A program made the translations under genes and the position numbers. Positions 1-8,475 of a stretch of DNA of 27,922 bases are shown here, piece after piece. Under the pieces are notes generated by a model. That model saw only the letters and a program-made list of their open reading frames with translations. It was not told where the DNA came from and did no database searches. Positions within the stretch are counted from its first letter, which is position 1, and the number at the start of each line of letters is the position of its first letter. The stretch comes from JAGGTJ01 sp964457545 (GTDB lineage: Bacteria; Desulfobacterota; DSM-4660; Desulfatiglandales; Desulfatiglandaceae): the NCBI GenBank assembly GCA_964457545.1, contig CAYWEN010000021.1:1-27922 (forward strand), in the 5' to 3' direction.

Positions 1-33
1 CGAGATTGTGCAAAAAGGCTGTTTATGGACAGA

Positions 34-57
34 AACTGACTAACTGGTTAGTCAGTT
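34..57. promoter_or_regulatory. TetR-type palindromic operator
   Basis: Perfect inverted repeat with 11-bp arms (AACTGACTAAC and GTTAGTCAGTT) around a 2-bp centre. Long, near-gapless dyads of this kind, built on TGACTAAC/GTTAGTCA, are typical of TetR/AcrR-family operators. No gene in the window starts next to it, so it probably controls a gene beyond the left edge. The regulator is not visible. The palindrome is directly seen; the family assignment is inference. Confidence 0.55.
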
Positions 58-142
58 AGCAGGCAAAGCAAAACTTGTCAATAAAAAAGTGTTGTTTATC
101 AATGTCTGTAAACATGAAATCAACTCTGCTGGAGGCTTTTAC

Positions 143-181
143 AAAAAAAGGCCTTGCCTGAAAATGGCAAGGCCTTTTTTT
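143..181. terminator. Bidirectional rho-independent terminator
   Basis: An A7 run leads into a perfect stem AGGCCTTGCC / GGCAAGGCCT with the 7-nt loop TGAAAAT, followed by T7. Because A7 and T7 flank the stem symmetrically, it can terminate in both directions: the minus-strand Fe-S gene ending at 204, and any plus-strand transcript from the left. Confidence 0.9.
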
Positions 182-203
182 GTATCCTTTTTTTTGTTAT
201 GTG

Positions 204-1358
204 TTACAGGGCATCTGCGATCAGTTCCGATATATCTTTAATCTCTATCTCGTCACCTTTGTTAGTGGTCAGACGGCTGTCTTCCAACATGGAGATACAG
301 TATGGACAGGCAGTAGCAAGGATTGAGGCACCTGTTCCGCAGGCCTCCAGAATCCTGACATCAGAAAATCTCCATTCAGGTTTTGTTTCCATCCATAATC
401 TTCCTCCTCCGCCTCCACAGCACAGGCTGTCTTTTCTGTTCCTTGGCATTTCTACAAGATTTCCATTGGTAATGGCAGAAATCAGTGCTCGTGGCTCTTC
501 ATATATTTCACTGTGCCTTCCAAGGTAACAGGGGTCATGATAGGTGATTTTTTTGTCAATAGTCTTTGAAAGGCTCAGTTTTCCCTGATCGAGAAGATCT
601 GCCAGGAGTTTTGTATAGTGCACTGCCTCAAATTCAGCGCCTATCTCAGGGTACTCTTCGGTAAACGTATAATAGCAATGGGGAGAGGTAGTTATTATCT
701 TTTTTACCTTTTTGGATTTATATAGAGATATGTTCTTTTCAGCGGTAGCCATAAAGAGTTCTTCGTCTCCGATTTTTCTTATGGATTCAGCACAGCAGGA
801 CTCTTCTTCACCTATCACACCAAAACTGATACCTGCGGCATTGAGCACTTTGACTATGGCCCTGGCTATCTTTTGGCTCCTTATATCATAGGCTGATGTG
901 CAACATACAAACAGCATATAATCTTTTGTTTCATCAAAAACAGGCACATCAAGACCTTCCATCCATGCTGTTCTTTTTTCTCTCGGTTCAGACCATGGAT
1001 TGCCATTACTGTGAACGCTGCCTGTTGTTGTTTTCAGAACACCCGGGATAGCGCCTGTTTCCGCAATCATGGCTCTCATTGCCTTTACAATATCAATTAT
1101 GGTTACTCCCCTTGGGCATTTTAACACACATTTGTTGCAGGTAGTACAGCCATACAGGATGTCATCAGATTCATAGCCTTCCACACCCAACTGAGCCATT
1201 CTTATCAGCCGGCGAATATTAAAGGGACCATCCACAATACGCCATGGGCAGGAACCTGCGCACATCCCGCACTGCATGCAAAGGTTTAATTTTTCAGCGC
1301 CCATTGCCACCAAGGCCTCATTTACCTCATAAAATGGTGTTAAAGCTTCCATAATCAT
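204..1358 (-). CDS. HdrD/GlpC-like (Fe-S)-binding protein
   Basis: Cytoplasmic Fe-S electron-transfer protein of the heterodisulfide reductase D / glycolate oxidase GlcF / GlpC superfamily, 384 aa. Two ferredoxin [4Fe-4S] motifs lie at the N terminus (C27, C30, C33, C37 and C71, C74, C77, C81, each CxxCxxCxxxCP-like). Two cysteine-rich CCG domains follow: the first has ESCCAES near residue 188, the second HDPCYLGRH near 275 and LCCGGGGG near 313, motifs that bind the noncubane cluster in HdrB. There is no signal peptide or membrane segment. AAGGAG lies 4 nt before the ATG at 1358 and 10 nt before a second in-frame ATG at 1352, so either could be the start. It stands alone, 610 bp downstream of an octaheme cytochrome on the same strand. 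The physiological partner (lactate, glycerol-3-phosphate or heterodisulfide-like substrate) cannot be assigned because no catalytic partner is adjacent. Confidence 0.88.
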   Translation of the reverse strand: MIMEALTPFYEVNEALVAMGAEKLNLCMQCGMCAGSCPWRIVDGPFNIRRLIRMAQLGVEGYESDDILYGCTTCNKCVLKCPRGVTIIDIVKAMRAMIAETGAIPGVLKTTTGSVHSNGNPWSEPREKRTAWMEGLDVPVFDETKDYMLFVCCTSAYDIRSQKIARAIVKVLNAAGISFGVIGEEESCCAESIRKIGDEELFMATAEKNISLYKSKKVKKIITTSPHCYYTFTEEYPEIGAEFEAVHYTKLLADLLDQGKLSLSKTIDKKITYHDPCYLGRHSEIYEEPRALISAITNGNLVEMPRNRKDSLCCGGGGGRLWMETKPEWRFSDVRILEACGTGASILATACPYCISMLEDSRLTTNKGDEIEIKDISELIADAL

Positions 1359-1968
1359 ATCACTCCTTATCTATATGCTAACTGTCCCATTATAAGACTT
1401 AAACAAAAAGACTTTGATCCAATACAAAATCAAAACGTACTGAAAGGCTGCTTTCTATTTGCAAAAGGCCTTTTCCCGCAACATAATGGTCCTGACCCAT
1501 GAAATATCAGCCTGTTTTACCAAGGAGGTTGTTCGATAATTGCGATTATTGCAACATTATCTGATCCCCATTCACAAATGAGACAGTTTGTTCGGGATCA
1601 ATGCATGTTGAAATCTTAATCTGTGTTTTGAGTGTTAAAATTTGAACATAAATAACCACACACAGAATATCCCATTTATGAAAAGGTTGGCCTGCTTTCA
1701 GGTGGTGGGACAAAACACCCGGCAGGCATAAAAAATGAGGACTTTATAGAATTGCAGATATATTTTTGTATACAGACAATGATTCATGATACTGCTTGTT
1801 GTATGTGGAGGCGGCAAATTATATTTTTCTATAAAGGCCCGTGACTGATTTCAAGGTGAAATATAGACACCTTCAGGCTGTTATGTCAAGAAGATAGCGG
1901 TTTGAAATATTATCAGCAACGTAATGCAAGTATTTGCACAATGTTTAATTTGATACCTGGTCATTTCT
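1359..1968. other. Gene-free stretch between cytochrome and Fe-S protein
   Basis: 610 bp with no credible reading frame on either strand. It holds two hairpin-forming dyads. One at 1690-1727 has GCCTGC/GCAGGC arms with an inner GGTG/CACC helix; the other at 1853-1873 has AAGGTG/CACCTT arms and a 9-nt loop. Neither is followed by a convincing T-run. A promoter for the downstream minus-strand Fe-S gene is expected here but I could not identify one. Confidence 0.5.
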
Positions 1969-3228
1969 TTATTTTTGACATCTTTTTCTGGCATGGCAAC
2001 GCATCTGTTTGTCCATTGCCTTCATTTCCACCAGTGTCTTTTTCATCTTGGCATAACCATACCAGGTGGTATCATCCGGCATGATATGAAAGGCCGCCTG
2101 ATATGTTTTCATTCGGTAATCCATGAACATTTCATAGAGGTCTTGTTCTATGGGAGTTTTTACTTCATAGAAAGTCAGCAGGTCAGGGTATGGAAAGGTG
2201 GCCTGATTGGTTTCCCTTTTGATGATGCCGTCCCTGTACAGGTTGGCTACTATGTTAATGGCTTGGGCAAAGATCCTGTCAGATGCCTTGATCATCATAT
2301 CTGCATTTTTGAGATTGGCGCTGGCAAAGGAATCTGAATGACATCTTTTGCATACTCCTTTCATTCTTTCCCTTTCACTTTTCCATGTTTTTTCATCCAG
2401 CCTGGCAAGATTGGCTGCCTTTACCAGATTAAGACGTGGCGTTGGCTTACCGTTTTTGTCGAGTACTCCGAGAGCTTTTAAGATAGTTGCCCTGTACCCC
2501 ATCCACTCTTTGTCTTTTTCAGGCAGTCTGAGGGCCAGAAATCCCCATGCTGTCATTACCTTGTGGTTCCCGCCAGCCATGTGGCAATCCTGGCAGGTGG
2601 GACCGCGATGGGCATTGCGATCAGACAGGTATGTTGATCCATGCTTGGAATGTGTCCACATTTCCCACTGTGCGTGATCAAAACCTGTGTGACAACTGTT
2701 GCATGCTTCAGGCCGGAGGGCCTCTTTTTTGGAGAAGGCATGTCGGGTGTGACAGTTTTGACAGTCCATTCCATAGCGATAGTATTTTCTCGCCTCGTTC
2801 ATTGTTCTGACTTTTTTGTTGGTAATGCCGAGATTGTGGCAGCCGTTACAGCCTTTTTGTCCTGCAATAAATGCCTGTGGCTGTTGGTGGGCAAAGTCTG
2901 GAAATGCGGTAATTGCAAGAAGTCCAAGGGAATGTTTCCCGCTCAGGTACTGACGAGCCTGTCTTGGATGACATCTTTTGCATGTGCTTATGGTTGGAAG
3001 CCGGGCCCTGTCTATATCGTCGATGCTTTTATGTTTTGAACCATGACATGCCTTGCATGTGAGTTTCTGGGACATCTTGCCACGGTTGAAATCCTTTACA
3101 AGATCAGGATGCAATTTCACATGGCAATCTTCACAGTTCGAGGGTTTTGCCCAACCGGAAGAAGGCAACAGGACAAACAAAAAAACAAGGAGAATAATAC
3201 CGAGTGCAAAAATTTTTTTTGATAACAT
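1969..3228 (-). CDS. Octaheme c-type cytochrome, hydroxylamine oxidoreductase-like
   Basis: Exported 419-aa multihaem cytochrome. The ATG at 3228 is preceded by GGAG 8 nt upstream and starts a clear signal peptide (lysines at 4-5, hydrophobic run to about residue 21, likely cleavage after GWA near 27). A longer frame to 3288 lacks these signs. Eight CxxCH haem motifs start at C32, C58, C83, C127, C156, C176, C212 and C293. This count, the GPTCQDCHMAGG..H motif around haem 7, the spacing before haem 8 and the C-terminal HIMPDDTTWYGYAKMKK block match the octahaem hydroxylamine oxidoreductase (HAO) family. There, haem 4 is the catalytic site and the protein is a periplasmic trimer. Whether the cross-linking tyrosine that fixes oxidative versus reductive chemistry is present needs an alignment. 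No NapC/NrfH-type quinol partner adjoins it. A role in reduction of nitrite, hydroxylamine or a sulfur oxyanion is possible; the substrate is unknown. Confidence 0.85.
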   Translation of the reverse strand: MLSKKIFALGIILLVFLFVLLPSSGWAKPSNCEDCHVKLHPDLVKDFNRGKMSQKLTCKACHGSKHKSIDDIDRARLPTISTCKRCHPRQARQYLSGKHSLGLLAITAFPDFAHQQPQAFIAGQKGCNGCHNLGITNKKVRTMNEARKYYRYGMDCQNCHTRHAFSKKEALRPEACNSCHTGFDHAQWEMWTHSKHGSTYLSDRNAHRGPTCQDCHMAGGNHKVMTAWGFLALRLPEKDKEWMGYRATILKALGVLDKNGKPTPRLNLVKAANLARLDEKTWKSERERMKGVCKRCHSDSFASANLKNADMMIKASDRIFAQAINIVANLYRDGIIKRETNQATFPYPDLLTFYEVKTPIEQDLYEMFMDYRMKTYQAAFHIMPDDTTWYGYAKMKKTLVEMKAMDKQMRCHARKRCQK

Positions 3229-3390
3229 GATTTTTTCTCCATAATCAGTTTTGATGTTCTTGTGAAAAGTCGGGAACTCAAGTTCCAACAGAACAATATG
3301 GTATGTTAGGCCTGTAAGTGGGACATGCAGAAGTTTTGATATCTTTTACAAAAGCTTCTCTGCGGTTTGATACAGCTTCTAACTGATACT

Positions 3391-3420
3391 ATCATAATTA
3401 TAGTCTGTGTTGATTGTCAA
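3391..3420 (-). promoter_or_regulatory. Sigma-70-type promoter of the octaheme cytochrome
   Basis: On the minus strand, TTGACA (3420-3415) is a perfect -35 box and TATGAT (3396-3391) is a good -10 box, 18 bp apart. The predicted start near 3384 leaves a leader of about 155 nt before the ATG at 3228. The -35 box lies inside the small dyad GTTGA-TTG-TCAAC, which could host a regulator but does not have FNR spacing. Confidence 0.65.
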
Positions 3421-3472
3421 CCCCTCAAAATTCACTATTGGTTATGTGTAAACCGGTGGCTTTTATAGGTTT

Positions 3473-3825
3473 TGTGGTCAAGTAGAAACAGACACTTTTT
3501 ATTAAGCCGCTTTGCGGCATAATTCTTTCTCATATGCAAATGGGGTTTTATACCCCAGTATAGAATGCAGCTGACTGGAATTGTAACAAGAGATGTAGTC
3601 AAGTACCTGCATCTCAGCCGGTCTCTTGGTAACAAACCTGTAATCTGACAGCTGTTCTGATTTCAGGCTTCGCCAAAACCGTTCTGTGGGTGCATTATTC
3701 CAGCAGTTCCCCTTGCGATTCATACTGGCTGCCATACCATACTGATTTAATCGTTCCAGGTAATCATTGCAGGCATACTGGCTGCCCCGGTCTGAATGGT
3801 GCAGCAGCCCCGGTGATGGTTTTCT
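3473..3825 (-). mobile_element. IS3-family insertion sequence remnant (right end only)
   Basis: Only the 3' part of an IS3-type element survives: the C-terminal third of its transposase and the terminal sequence just beyond it. The plus-strand sequence at 3475-3495 (TGGTCAAGTAGAAACAGACA) looks like an IS3-family terminal repeat beginning with TG. No orfA, no catalytic N-terminal half and no matching left repeat occur in the window. The left boundary, near 3825, is where IS-like protein similarity stops. The element is dead and sits between the cytochrome promoter and tRNA-Arg. Confidence 0.7.
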
Positions 3826-3882
3826 TTCTGCGGATAAAGATGATGTCCGGGAAGAAATAAAAAGGCTTGATGAATTTTTCAT
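3502..3882 (-). pseudogene. Truncated IS3-family transposase OrfB (integrase core fragment)
   Basis: From about residue 22 onward the product is a typical IS3 OrfB rve/DDE domain: PGLLHHSDRGSQYA contains the second catalytic Asp, and NRKGNCWNNAPTERFWRSLK contains the final catalytic Glu. The usual C-terminal block follows. The first Asp and the DNA-binding part are missing; a complete OrfB is about 280 aa. The first 20 or so residues are unrelated and are translated from a terminator hairpin downstream of tRNA-Arg, so the frame is a chance fusion. GGAGG precedes the ATG at 3882 by only 4 nt, which could allow expression, but no transposition function is possible. Confidence 0.8.
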
Positions 3883-3885
3883 CAA
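3858..3885 (-). terminator. Rho-independent terminator downstream of tRNA-Arg
   Basis: On the minus strand, a perfect 12-bp stem AGGCTTGATGAA / TTCATCAAGCCT with an AAA loop is followed by TTTTTATTT. It lies about 85 nt beyond the 3' end of tRNA-Arg and is the likely end of that transcript. It also encodes the first codons of the fused transposase fragment. Confidence 0.75.
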
Positions 3886-3970
3886 GCCTCCTTCCGACGA
3901 AGTTTTTACTTCAATATTACTTCAGGACTCCGAGCAAAAAAATCCTCCTCGTGTAAGCCCTTGATTTTAC

Positions 3971-4047
3971 TGGTGCGCCCAGGGTGATTCGAACACCCGA
4001 CCTACGGATTCGTAGTCCGTCACTCTATCCAGCTGAGCTATGGGCGC
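3971..4047 (-). tRNA. tRNA-Arg (anticodon ACG)
   Basis: A 77-nt cloverleaf reads on the minus strand. The acceptor stem is GCGCCCA/TGGGCGC, the D-arm contains AGCTCAGCTGGATAGAGT, and the anticodon stem ACGGA/TCCGT encloses the loop CTACGAA. The T-arm GGGTG/CACCC has loop TTCGAAT, and the discriminator A is followed by an encoded CCA. Anticodon ACG (read as ICG after A34 deamination) decodes CGU/CGC/CGA. A single isolated tRNA; the terminator and an IS3 remnant lie just downstream. Confidence 0.97.
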
Positions 4048-4788
4048 AGTTTGTTGTTGCTTGGTTTTTATTATGTAAATGGATACTCTTTTGATGCCTG
4101 TTGTGACAATTACACAAAACATATGTGTCATTCTGTGTTTATACAACAACTGGGCATTTGTTCTTTATTTTCTGTTTGTGAACTGGGGGGCTGTATGTTG
4201 TATCCTTATATGAAACCGTTGTATTGCAAGGAACTTGTATCTGCCTGTTGTTGCTGTGGCAGGATCAATAAGGATTACAGAGCTGCCTTGTAAAAAATGA
4301 ATTACCATCAGGATGAAATTTTTTCAGAATGAACCTGGTCTGTATATCAAAAATCGGGAAGAGATGCAAGCATTAACCCTGCCCCAAAATTTGCGATTGG
4401 CTTTTGGTGATTTGGCGGTTTTTATGTGTCTTGTGTCGGTTTTGTGACGTCAGTATAAATCGTATGGCCTTTCTTTTCAGACCTTTTCCTCCTCAAGCGA
4501 GTATCAAAACAACATGGAAAGACATATCTGATGACAGATGCCCGTTCCGGATTTTCATGGCAGGGCAGGCACATGTCAAAGGTATTGATAATGTGTGGGA
4601 TATGCTGTACACCGAACACGGTGCCCTGCATGCAATGTGATCAGATCGGTTGTTTCAGGATCAGGAGGGAAATAACCTCTGTTTTTTGTTTGACTTGCAT
4701 CCCGTTGGTTCAGGTTGTATTGATTGGTTGTAATATATATATTTGCCTGATTCAATGAGGCTTATACAGGGTCAAGACAGGATGTGCA
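4048..4788. other. Gene-free stretch between tRNA-Arg and the hybrid kinase
   Basis: 741 bp without a credible gene. The few open frames are short, lack ribosome sites and have no recognisable product. One small hairpin (CACCG-AACA-CGGTG) occurs near 4610-4623. The tRNA-Arg promoter should lie just right of 4047, but I see no convincing boxes. No clear terminator for the kinase gene ending at 4789 was found. Confidence 0.5.
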
Positions 4789-7266
4789 TTATGACAGGTC
4801 TGCTCCCAGTTTTTTTATAAATCCGAATATGATTTCACGTTTGATGGGTTTTGTAGTGTAATCGTCCATACCTGCTTCAAGACATCTTTCTCTGTCTCCC
4901 TTCATTGAATTGGCTGTCATGGCTATAATCGGGATATGCCGTTTCATGGACATCTCGTGTCTTCGGATTGCCCTTGTAGCCTCAAAACCGTCCATTTCCG
5001 GCATCTGCACATCCATAAAGATAAGAGTAAATCTGTCAGGATCTTCGAGATATATCTCCACGGCTTTCCTGCCATTGTTGGCAACTGTTACCTTGTATCC
5101 TGCCTTGTTCATCATCATTCTTGCCAATTTCTGGTTTACGGGATTATCTTCAGCAAGAAGGATATGAACTGCACTTTTTATGTCTTCCCTGACAGAGTAA
5201 TCTGTTGCTATTTTATCCTTTTTTCTGTCATGTTCAGTATCTGAATGTTCCAGATTGACACTGGTATTCCGTGATCCCAGAATGTTTTTCAGCATCCGGT
5301 GAATCTTTTCTTTTCGGACAGGTTTGCTCAAAAAACCGTTAAAACCGGCTTCCTGACATCTTTTTGCATTACGACTTGTTGATGAAGATACAGCTATCAG
5401 GGGAATATCCGAGAAATCTTTTTTTGAATCTCTGATAAGCCTTGCCAGGGAATAACCGTCTGTTTTTGGCATTGTTATATCGAAAATGCATATATCAAAA
5501 GGGTGTCTGTTTGCAAAGGCATCTTCAAGAACATCAATAACCTTTTCACTGTCTGACAGGCAGCAGGTTTCTATCTCCAGATTTTTCAGTATATGCTCCA
5601 TGCTTTTGAGGCTCAGGATGTTGTCATCAACTACAAGGGCCTTTATCCCAGGAAGCAATACGGGTTCTGTTGGTGTCAATGTCTGTTGCTCTGGCTTACG
5701 GATCCATCCTGTAAAATGAAAGATACTGCCTTTGCCCAATTCGCTTTCTACCCATAAGTCACCTTCCATAAGATTTGCGATCTGTTTGCATATGGAAAGA
5801 CCCAGACCTGTGCCGCCGTATCTTCTTGTTATTGTGCTGTCTGCCTGCTGAAAAGGTTCGAAAATGGTTTTGAGCTTGTCTTTGGGAATACCGATTCCTG
5901 TATCCCTGATTGTGGCGTGGAGTCTTATCCTGTCGGCATCGGTTTTATCTGTCTTGAGAGACAGTTCGATTTCACCTTTACTGGTAAATTTGGATGCATT
6001 CCCCATCAGGTTGGTGAGTACTTGACGTAATCTCAAGGGGTCGCCTTTTACTCGGGCAGGGATAGTATTACTGATATGACACAGTATCTCTATTGGTTTG
6101 TTGCCTATTTTTGGCTGTATCAGATCGCAGACATCATATGCAAGGAGTTCAAGATCAAAGTCTGTCTCTTCTATATCGAGTTCACCTGCCTCTATTTTGG
6201 AAAAATCGAGAATATCATTGATCAGGGCCAGCAGGGATTCTGCGCTTCTTTTAACTGTGTTTGCATAGTCGGTCTGATCTTCGTCGAGATCGGTATCTAA
6301 TAACATATCAGTAAAACCGATAATTCCATTCATGGGTGTACGAATATCGTGACTCATGTTGGCCAGAAACCGGTTCTTTGATATTGTTGCCAGTTGTGCT
6401 TCCATGGCAAGCTGATTTGCCCTTTCAATGGCTTTTTCTATCTGTATGTTTAATTCCTCTGCCTCCTGCCTTGCCTTTTCGAGTTCTCTTTCTTTGCGTT
6501 TTAAGTCTGTTATATCAATTTCTTCAAGAATAACCCCGTTGATAAGACAATCAAGATCATTAAGTGGTGAGGAAATATGGTACATGGGAATCTCTTTTCC
6601 ATCATTTGTAAATGTTGAGACTTCTATCTGGTTTTTTTCTCCGGCAAGTGCTTTTTTAAATGAACTTCTGATTGATGCCCGTATATTGGGGTCAGCAGAC
6701 CTGAACCATGGACATTCCCAGAAAGGTATTCCAATTACTGTTTTTTCATCATATCCCAGGCATTCATAAACGTTTTTGTTTACAAAAACAACCTTGCCGT
6801 TTATGTCAGCAATCGCGGCAAGACTTGACATGGAATCTATCAACTTGCAGTAATAATCAAGCTTCTTCTCTGCATTTTTTATTGATGTGAGGTCATGGCT
6901 TTCTGCAACAAGGTAGCTGACCCTGTTATGACTGTCAAATACAGGCTGAAATATCAGCCGGATATGTTTCAAGGTGTTGTCAGGCAGATGAAATGTTTCT
7001 TCCGAGACAGTCTTTTGTCCGTTAAAGGCCTTTTCAATAAGGCTTTTTATCTTGCTTTTGGTCTCATTGTCCTGTGACCACCATGGTATATCCACAAAAT
7101 TTTTACCAATAAGCGTGTCGTATCTTAAACCGCTTACCTTCACTGCCCGTTTGTTTGCCAGGGATACAGTGCCGTCCAGTTCAATTTTGCCTATAAACGT
7201 TGTTAAGTTGTCAATAAAGTGTTTTAATTCGTCGTGGTTGCCATTGTGTTGCGCATGAATGTTCAT
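4789..7266 (-). CDS. Hybrid sensor histidine kinase, PAS-PAS-HisKA-HATPase-REC-REC
   Basis: Soluble hybrid two-component kinase of 825 aa with no membrane segment. Domains in order: PAS 1 (about 10-130), PAS 2 (about 138-255), a helical linker rich in E/K/A (255-300), HisKA with phospho-acceptor H306 in NMSHDIRTPMNG, and HATPase_c with N-box near 423 and G boxes DTGIGIP (455-461) and GGTGLGLS (484-491). Receiver 1 has acidic D547-D548, phospho-Asp D596 and K648; receiver 2 has E706-D707, phospho-Asp D752 and K807. The canonical HEIRTP is HDIRTP here, a common variant. With two receivers and no Hpt domain it probably passes phosphate to a separate Hpt protein or output regulator. It is the last gene of a minus-strand run with cheR and an HDOD gene, opposite the flagellin group, suggesting control of motility or surface behaviour. 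The signal sensed by the PAS domains is unknown. Confidence 0.93.
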   Translation of the reverse strand: MNIHAQHNGNHDELKHFIDNLTTFIGKIELDGTVSLANKRAVKVSGLRYDTLIGKNFVDIPWWSQDNETKSKIKSLIEKAFNGQKTVSEETFHLPDNTLKHIRLIFQPVFDSHNRVSYLVAESHDLTSIKNAEKKLDYYCKLIDSMSSLAAIADINGKVVFVNKNVYECLGYDEKTVIGIPFWECPWFRSADPNIRASIRSSFKKALAGEKNQIEVSTFTNDGKEIPMYHISSPLNDLDCLINGVILEEIDITDLKRKERELEKARQEAEELNIQIEKAIERANQLAMEAQLATISKNRFLANMSHDIRTPMNGIIGFTDMLLDTDLDEDQTDYANTVKRSAESLLALINDILDFSKIEAGELDIEETDFDLELLAYDVCDLIQPKIGNKPIEILCHISNTIPARVKGDPLRLRQVLTNLMGNASKFTSKGEIELSLKTDKTDADRIRLHATIRDTGIGIPKDKLKTIFEPFQQADSTITRRYGGTGLGLSICKQIANLMEGDLWVESELGKGSIFHFTGWIRKPEQQTLTPTEPVLLPGIKALVVDDNILSLKSMEHILKNLEIETCCLSDSEKVIDVLEDAFANRHPFDICIFDITMPKTDGYSLARLIRDSKKDFSDIPLIAVSSSTSRNAKRCQEAGFNGFLSKPVRKEKIHRMLKNILGSRNTSVNLEHSDTEHDRKKDKIATDYSVREDIKSAVHILLAEDNPVNQKLARMMMNKAGYKVTVANNGRKAVEIYLEDPDRFTLIFMDVQMPEMDGFEATRAIRRHEMSMKRHIPIIAMTANSMKGDRERCLEAGMDDYTTKPIKREIIFGFIKKLGADLS

Positions 7267-7343
7267 GACATCTCTTGTCCGGTTTAATATATGTTTTTAA
7301 GGAGTTAGCTGAAGAGTTGAAAAGGTATTATATGTCTGTTATG

Positions 7344-7397
7344 TGCCCATTCAAAAACTGACCTGTGGATGGGCATGTGCTTCGTCAGGTCTTTTTT
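7344..7397 (+). terminator. Interleaved-stem element ending in T6 between cheR and the kinase
   Basis: On the plus strand TGCCCAT (7344-7350) pairs with ATGGGCA (7369-7375). GACCTG (7360-7365), inside that loop, pairs with CAGGTC (7386-7391), which is followed at once by T6. The two helices interleave, so they form either a pseudoknot or two alternative folds, one of them a short terminator. No plus-strand gene leads into it. Read on the minus strand it could act as a weak attenuator between cheR and the kinase. Confidence 0.35.
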
Positions 7398-7417
7398 GTA
7401 CAGGCGGGCAGAAAGTA

Positions 7418-8248
7418 TTATTTCTTTTTATAAATACTTGGTTCAATATACTGTAAATAATGATTAATTCCGACCAATCCTTCTGATGCCCCTATTATAA
7501 GGTATCCACCGGGTTTTATGGCAGCCGCGAGTTTATTTACTAACATGGTCTTTGTAGGGATATCAAAATATATCATGACATTTCTGCAGAATATCACGTC
7601 AAACACATCAGGAACAGGATCGCTCAGAAGATTGAGCCTTTCAAAAGACACCATGGATATGACCTCTTTTTTTATTTTTATATATCCTTCCCACTCATTA
7701 TGACCCTTCAGACAGTATTTTTTGAGAATATCCCCTGGCACCAATTTGAACTTGTTTTTGTGATATATACCTCTTGCAGCCACCTTAAGCATTGCTGTTG
7801 ATATATCCGATGCCAGTATCGTAAATCTGAAATTCTTGTTCAGGAGTTGAAATGCAATAGAAAAGGGCTCTTCACCACTGGAGGATGCTGCACTCCATAT
7901 CTTGATATGTTTGGATTTGTCCAGATTTTCCAGAAGGAATTCACAGTGTCTGTTTTCTCGGAAGAAATATGTGTGATTTGTAGAAATAGTGTCGATAAAA
8001 CTGATAAACTCATCATTGTTATGCTTGAGGAATCTTATATAATCATTAATATCTGTTATGCCGGTTGCCCGCAAGCGCTTTGACAGCCTGTTTTTTAAAA
8101 GAGACAGTTTGCCCTTGTGCAGATTAATCCCGCAGCTGTTATAAACCAGGTCTTTGATTTCTGTGTACTGTTTCTTTGTCAGTTCCATAGGACTTTCTGA
8201 ATTGCTACGGGTTTCCAATTCTTGTGGCTGTTGGGTGTTAGGTTTCAC
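7418..8248 (-). CDS. cheR: CheR-type chemotaxis protein methyltransferase
   Basis: S-adenosylmethionine-dependent methyltransferase that methylates glutamates on chemoreceptors or on related signalling proteins. The 276-aa frame has the CheR N-terminal helical domain (about 23-95, ending THNTYFF-like as TNHTYFFRENRH) and the catalytic Rossmann domain. The SAM motif is WSAASSSGEEPFSIA (118-132), with ASDIS at 146-150 and DVIFCRNVMIYFD at 217-229. The longest frame starts with GTG at 8248. An ATG at 8188 (MELTKKQ, 256 aa) fits the family N terminus better; neither has a clear ribosome site. It lies 257 bp downstream of the HDOD gene and 151 bp upstream of the hybrid kinase, all on one strand. 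No cheB, cheA or receptor gene is visible, so it may serve a non-canonical pathway with the kinase. Confidence 0.92.
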   Translation of the reverse strand: MKPNTQQPQELETRSNSESPMELTKKQYTEIKDLVYNSCGINLHKGKLSLLKNRLSKRLRATGITDINDYIRFLKHNNDEFISFIDTISTNHTYFFRENRHCEFLLENLDKSKHIKIWSAASSSGEEPFSIAFQLLNKNFRFTILASDISTAMLKVAARGIYHKNKFKLVPGDILKKYCLKGHNEWEGYIKIKKEVISMVSFERLNLLSDPVPDVFDVIFCRNVMIYFDIPTKTMLVNKLAAAIKPGGYLIIGASEGLVGINHYLQYIEPSIYKKK

Positions 8249-8475
8249 TTTCTGAAAGCGGATTTTCGTTTTCAGATGTTGAGGTGTCCTTTACAAATCC
8301 AGGGAAACCCGGGGTTCATCCGGCAAAATGGAAAATTCAGGCGTGGTGTGGATAAACCAGGAGATTATGTGAGGGTTCAATGTGAGTACAGGTGCGTTGA
8401 TCCTGCAGTTTGACATCCCTGTTGGGGACAACGGATACCTGTAGAGGGAAAAGGGTTATATGTTATAGCCTTGTG

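Noticed and set aside
3967..4149. 60-codon minus-strand frame over tRNA-Arg
   Set aside because: It is the translation of the tRNA itself, a common false ORF.
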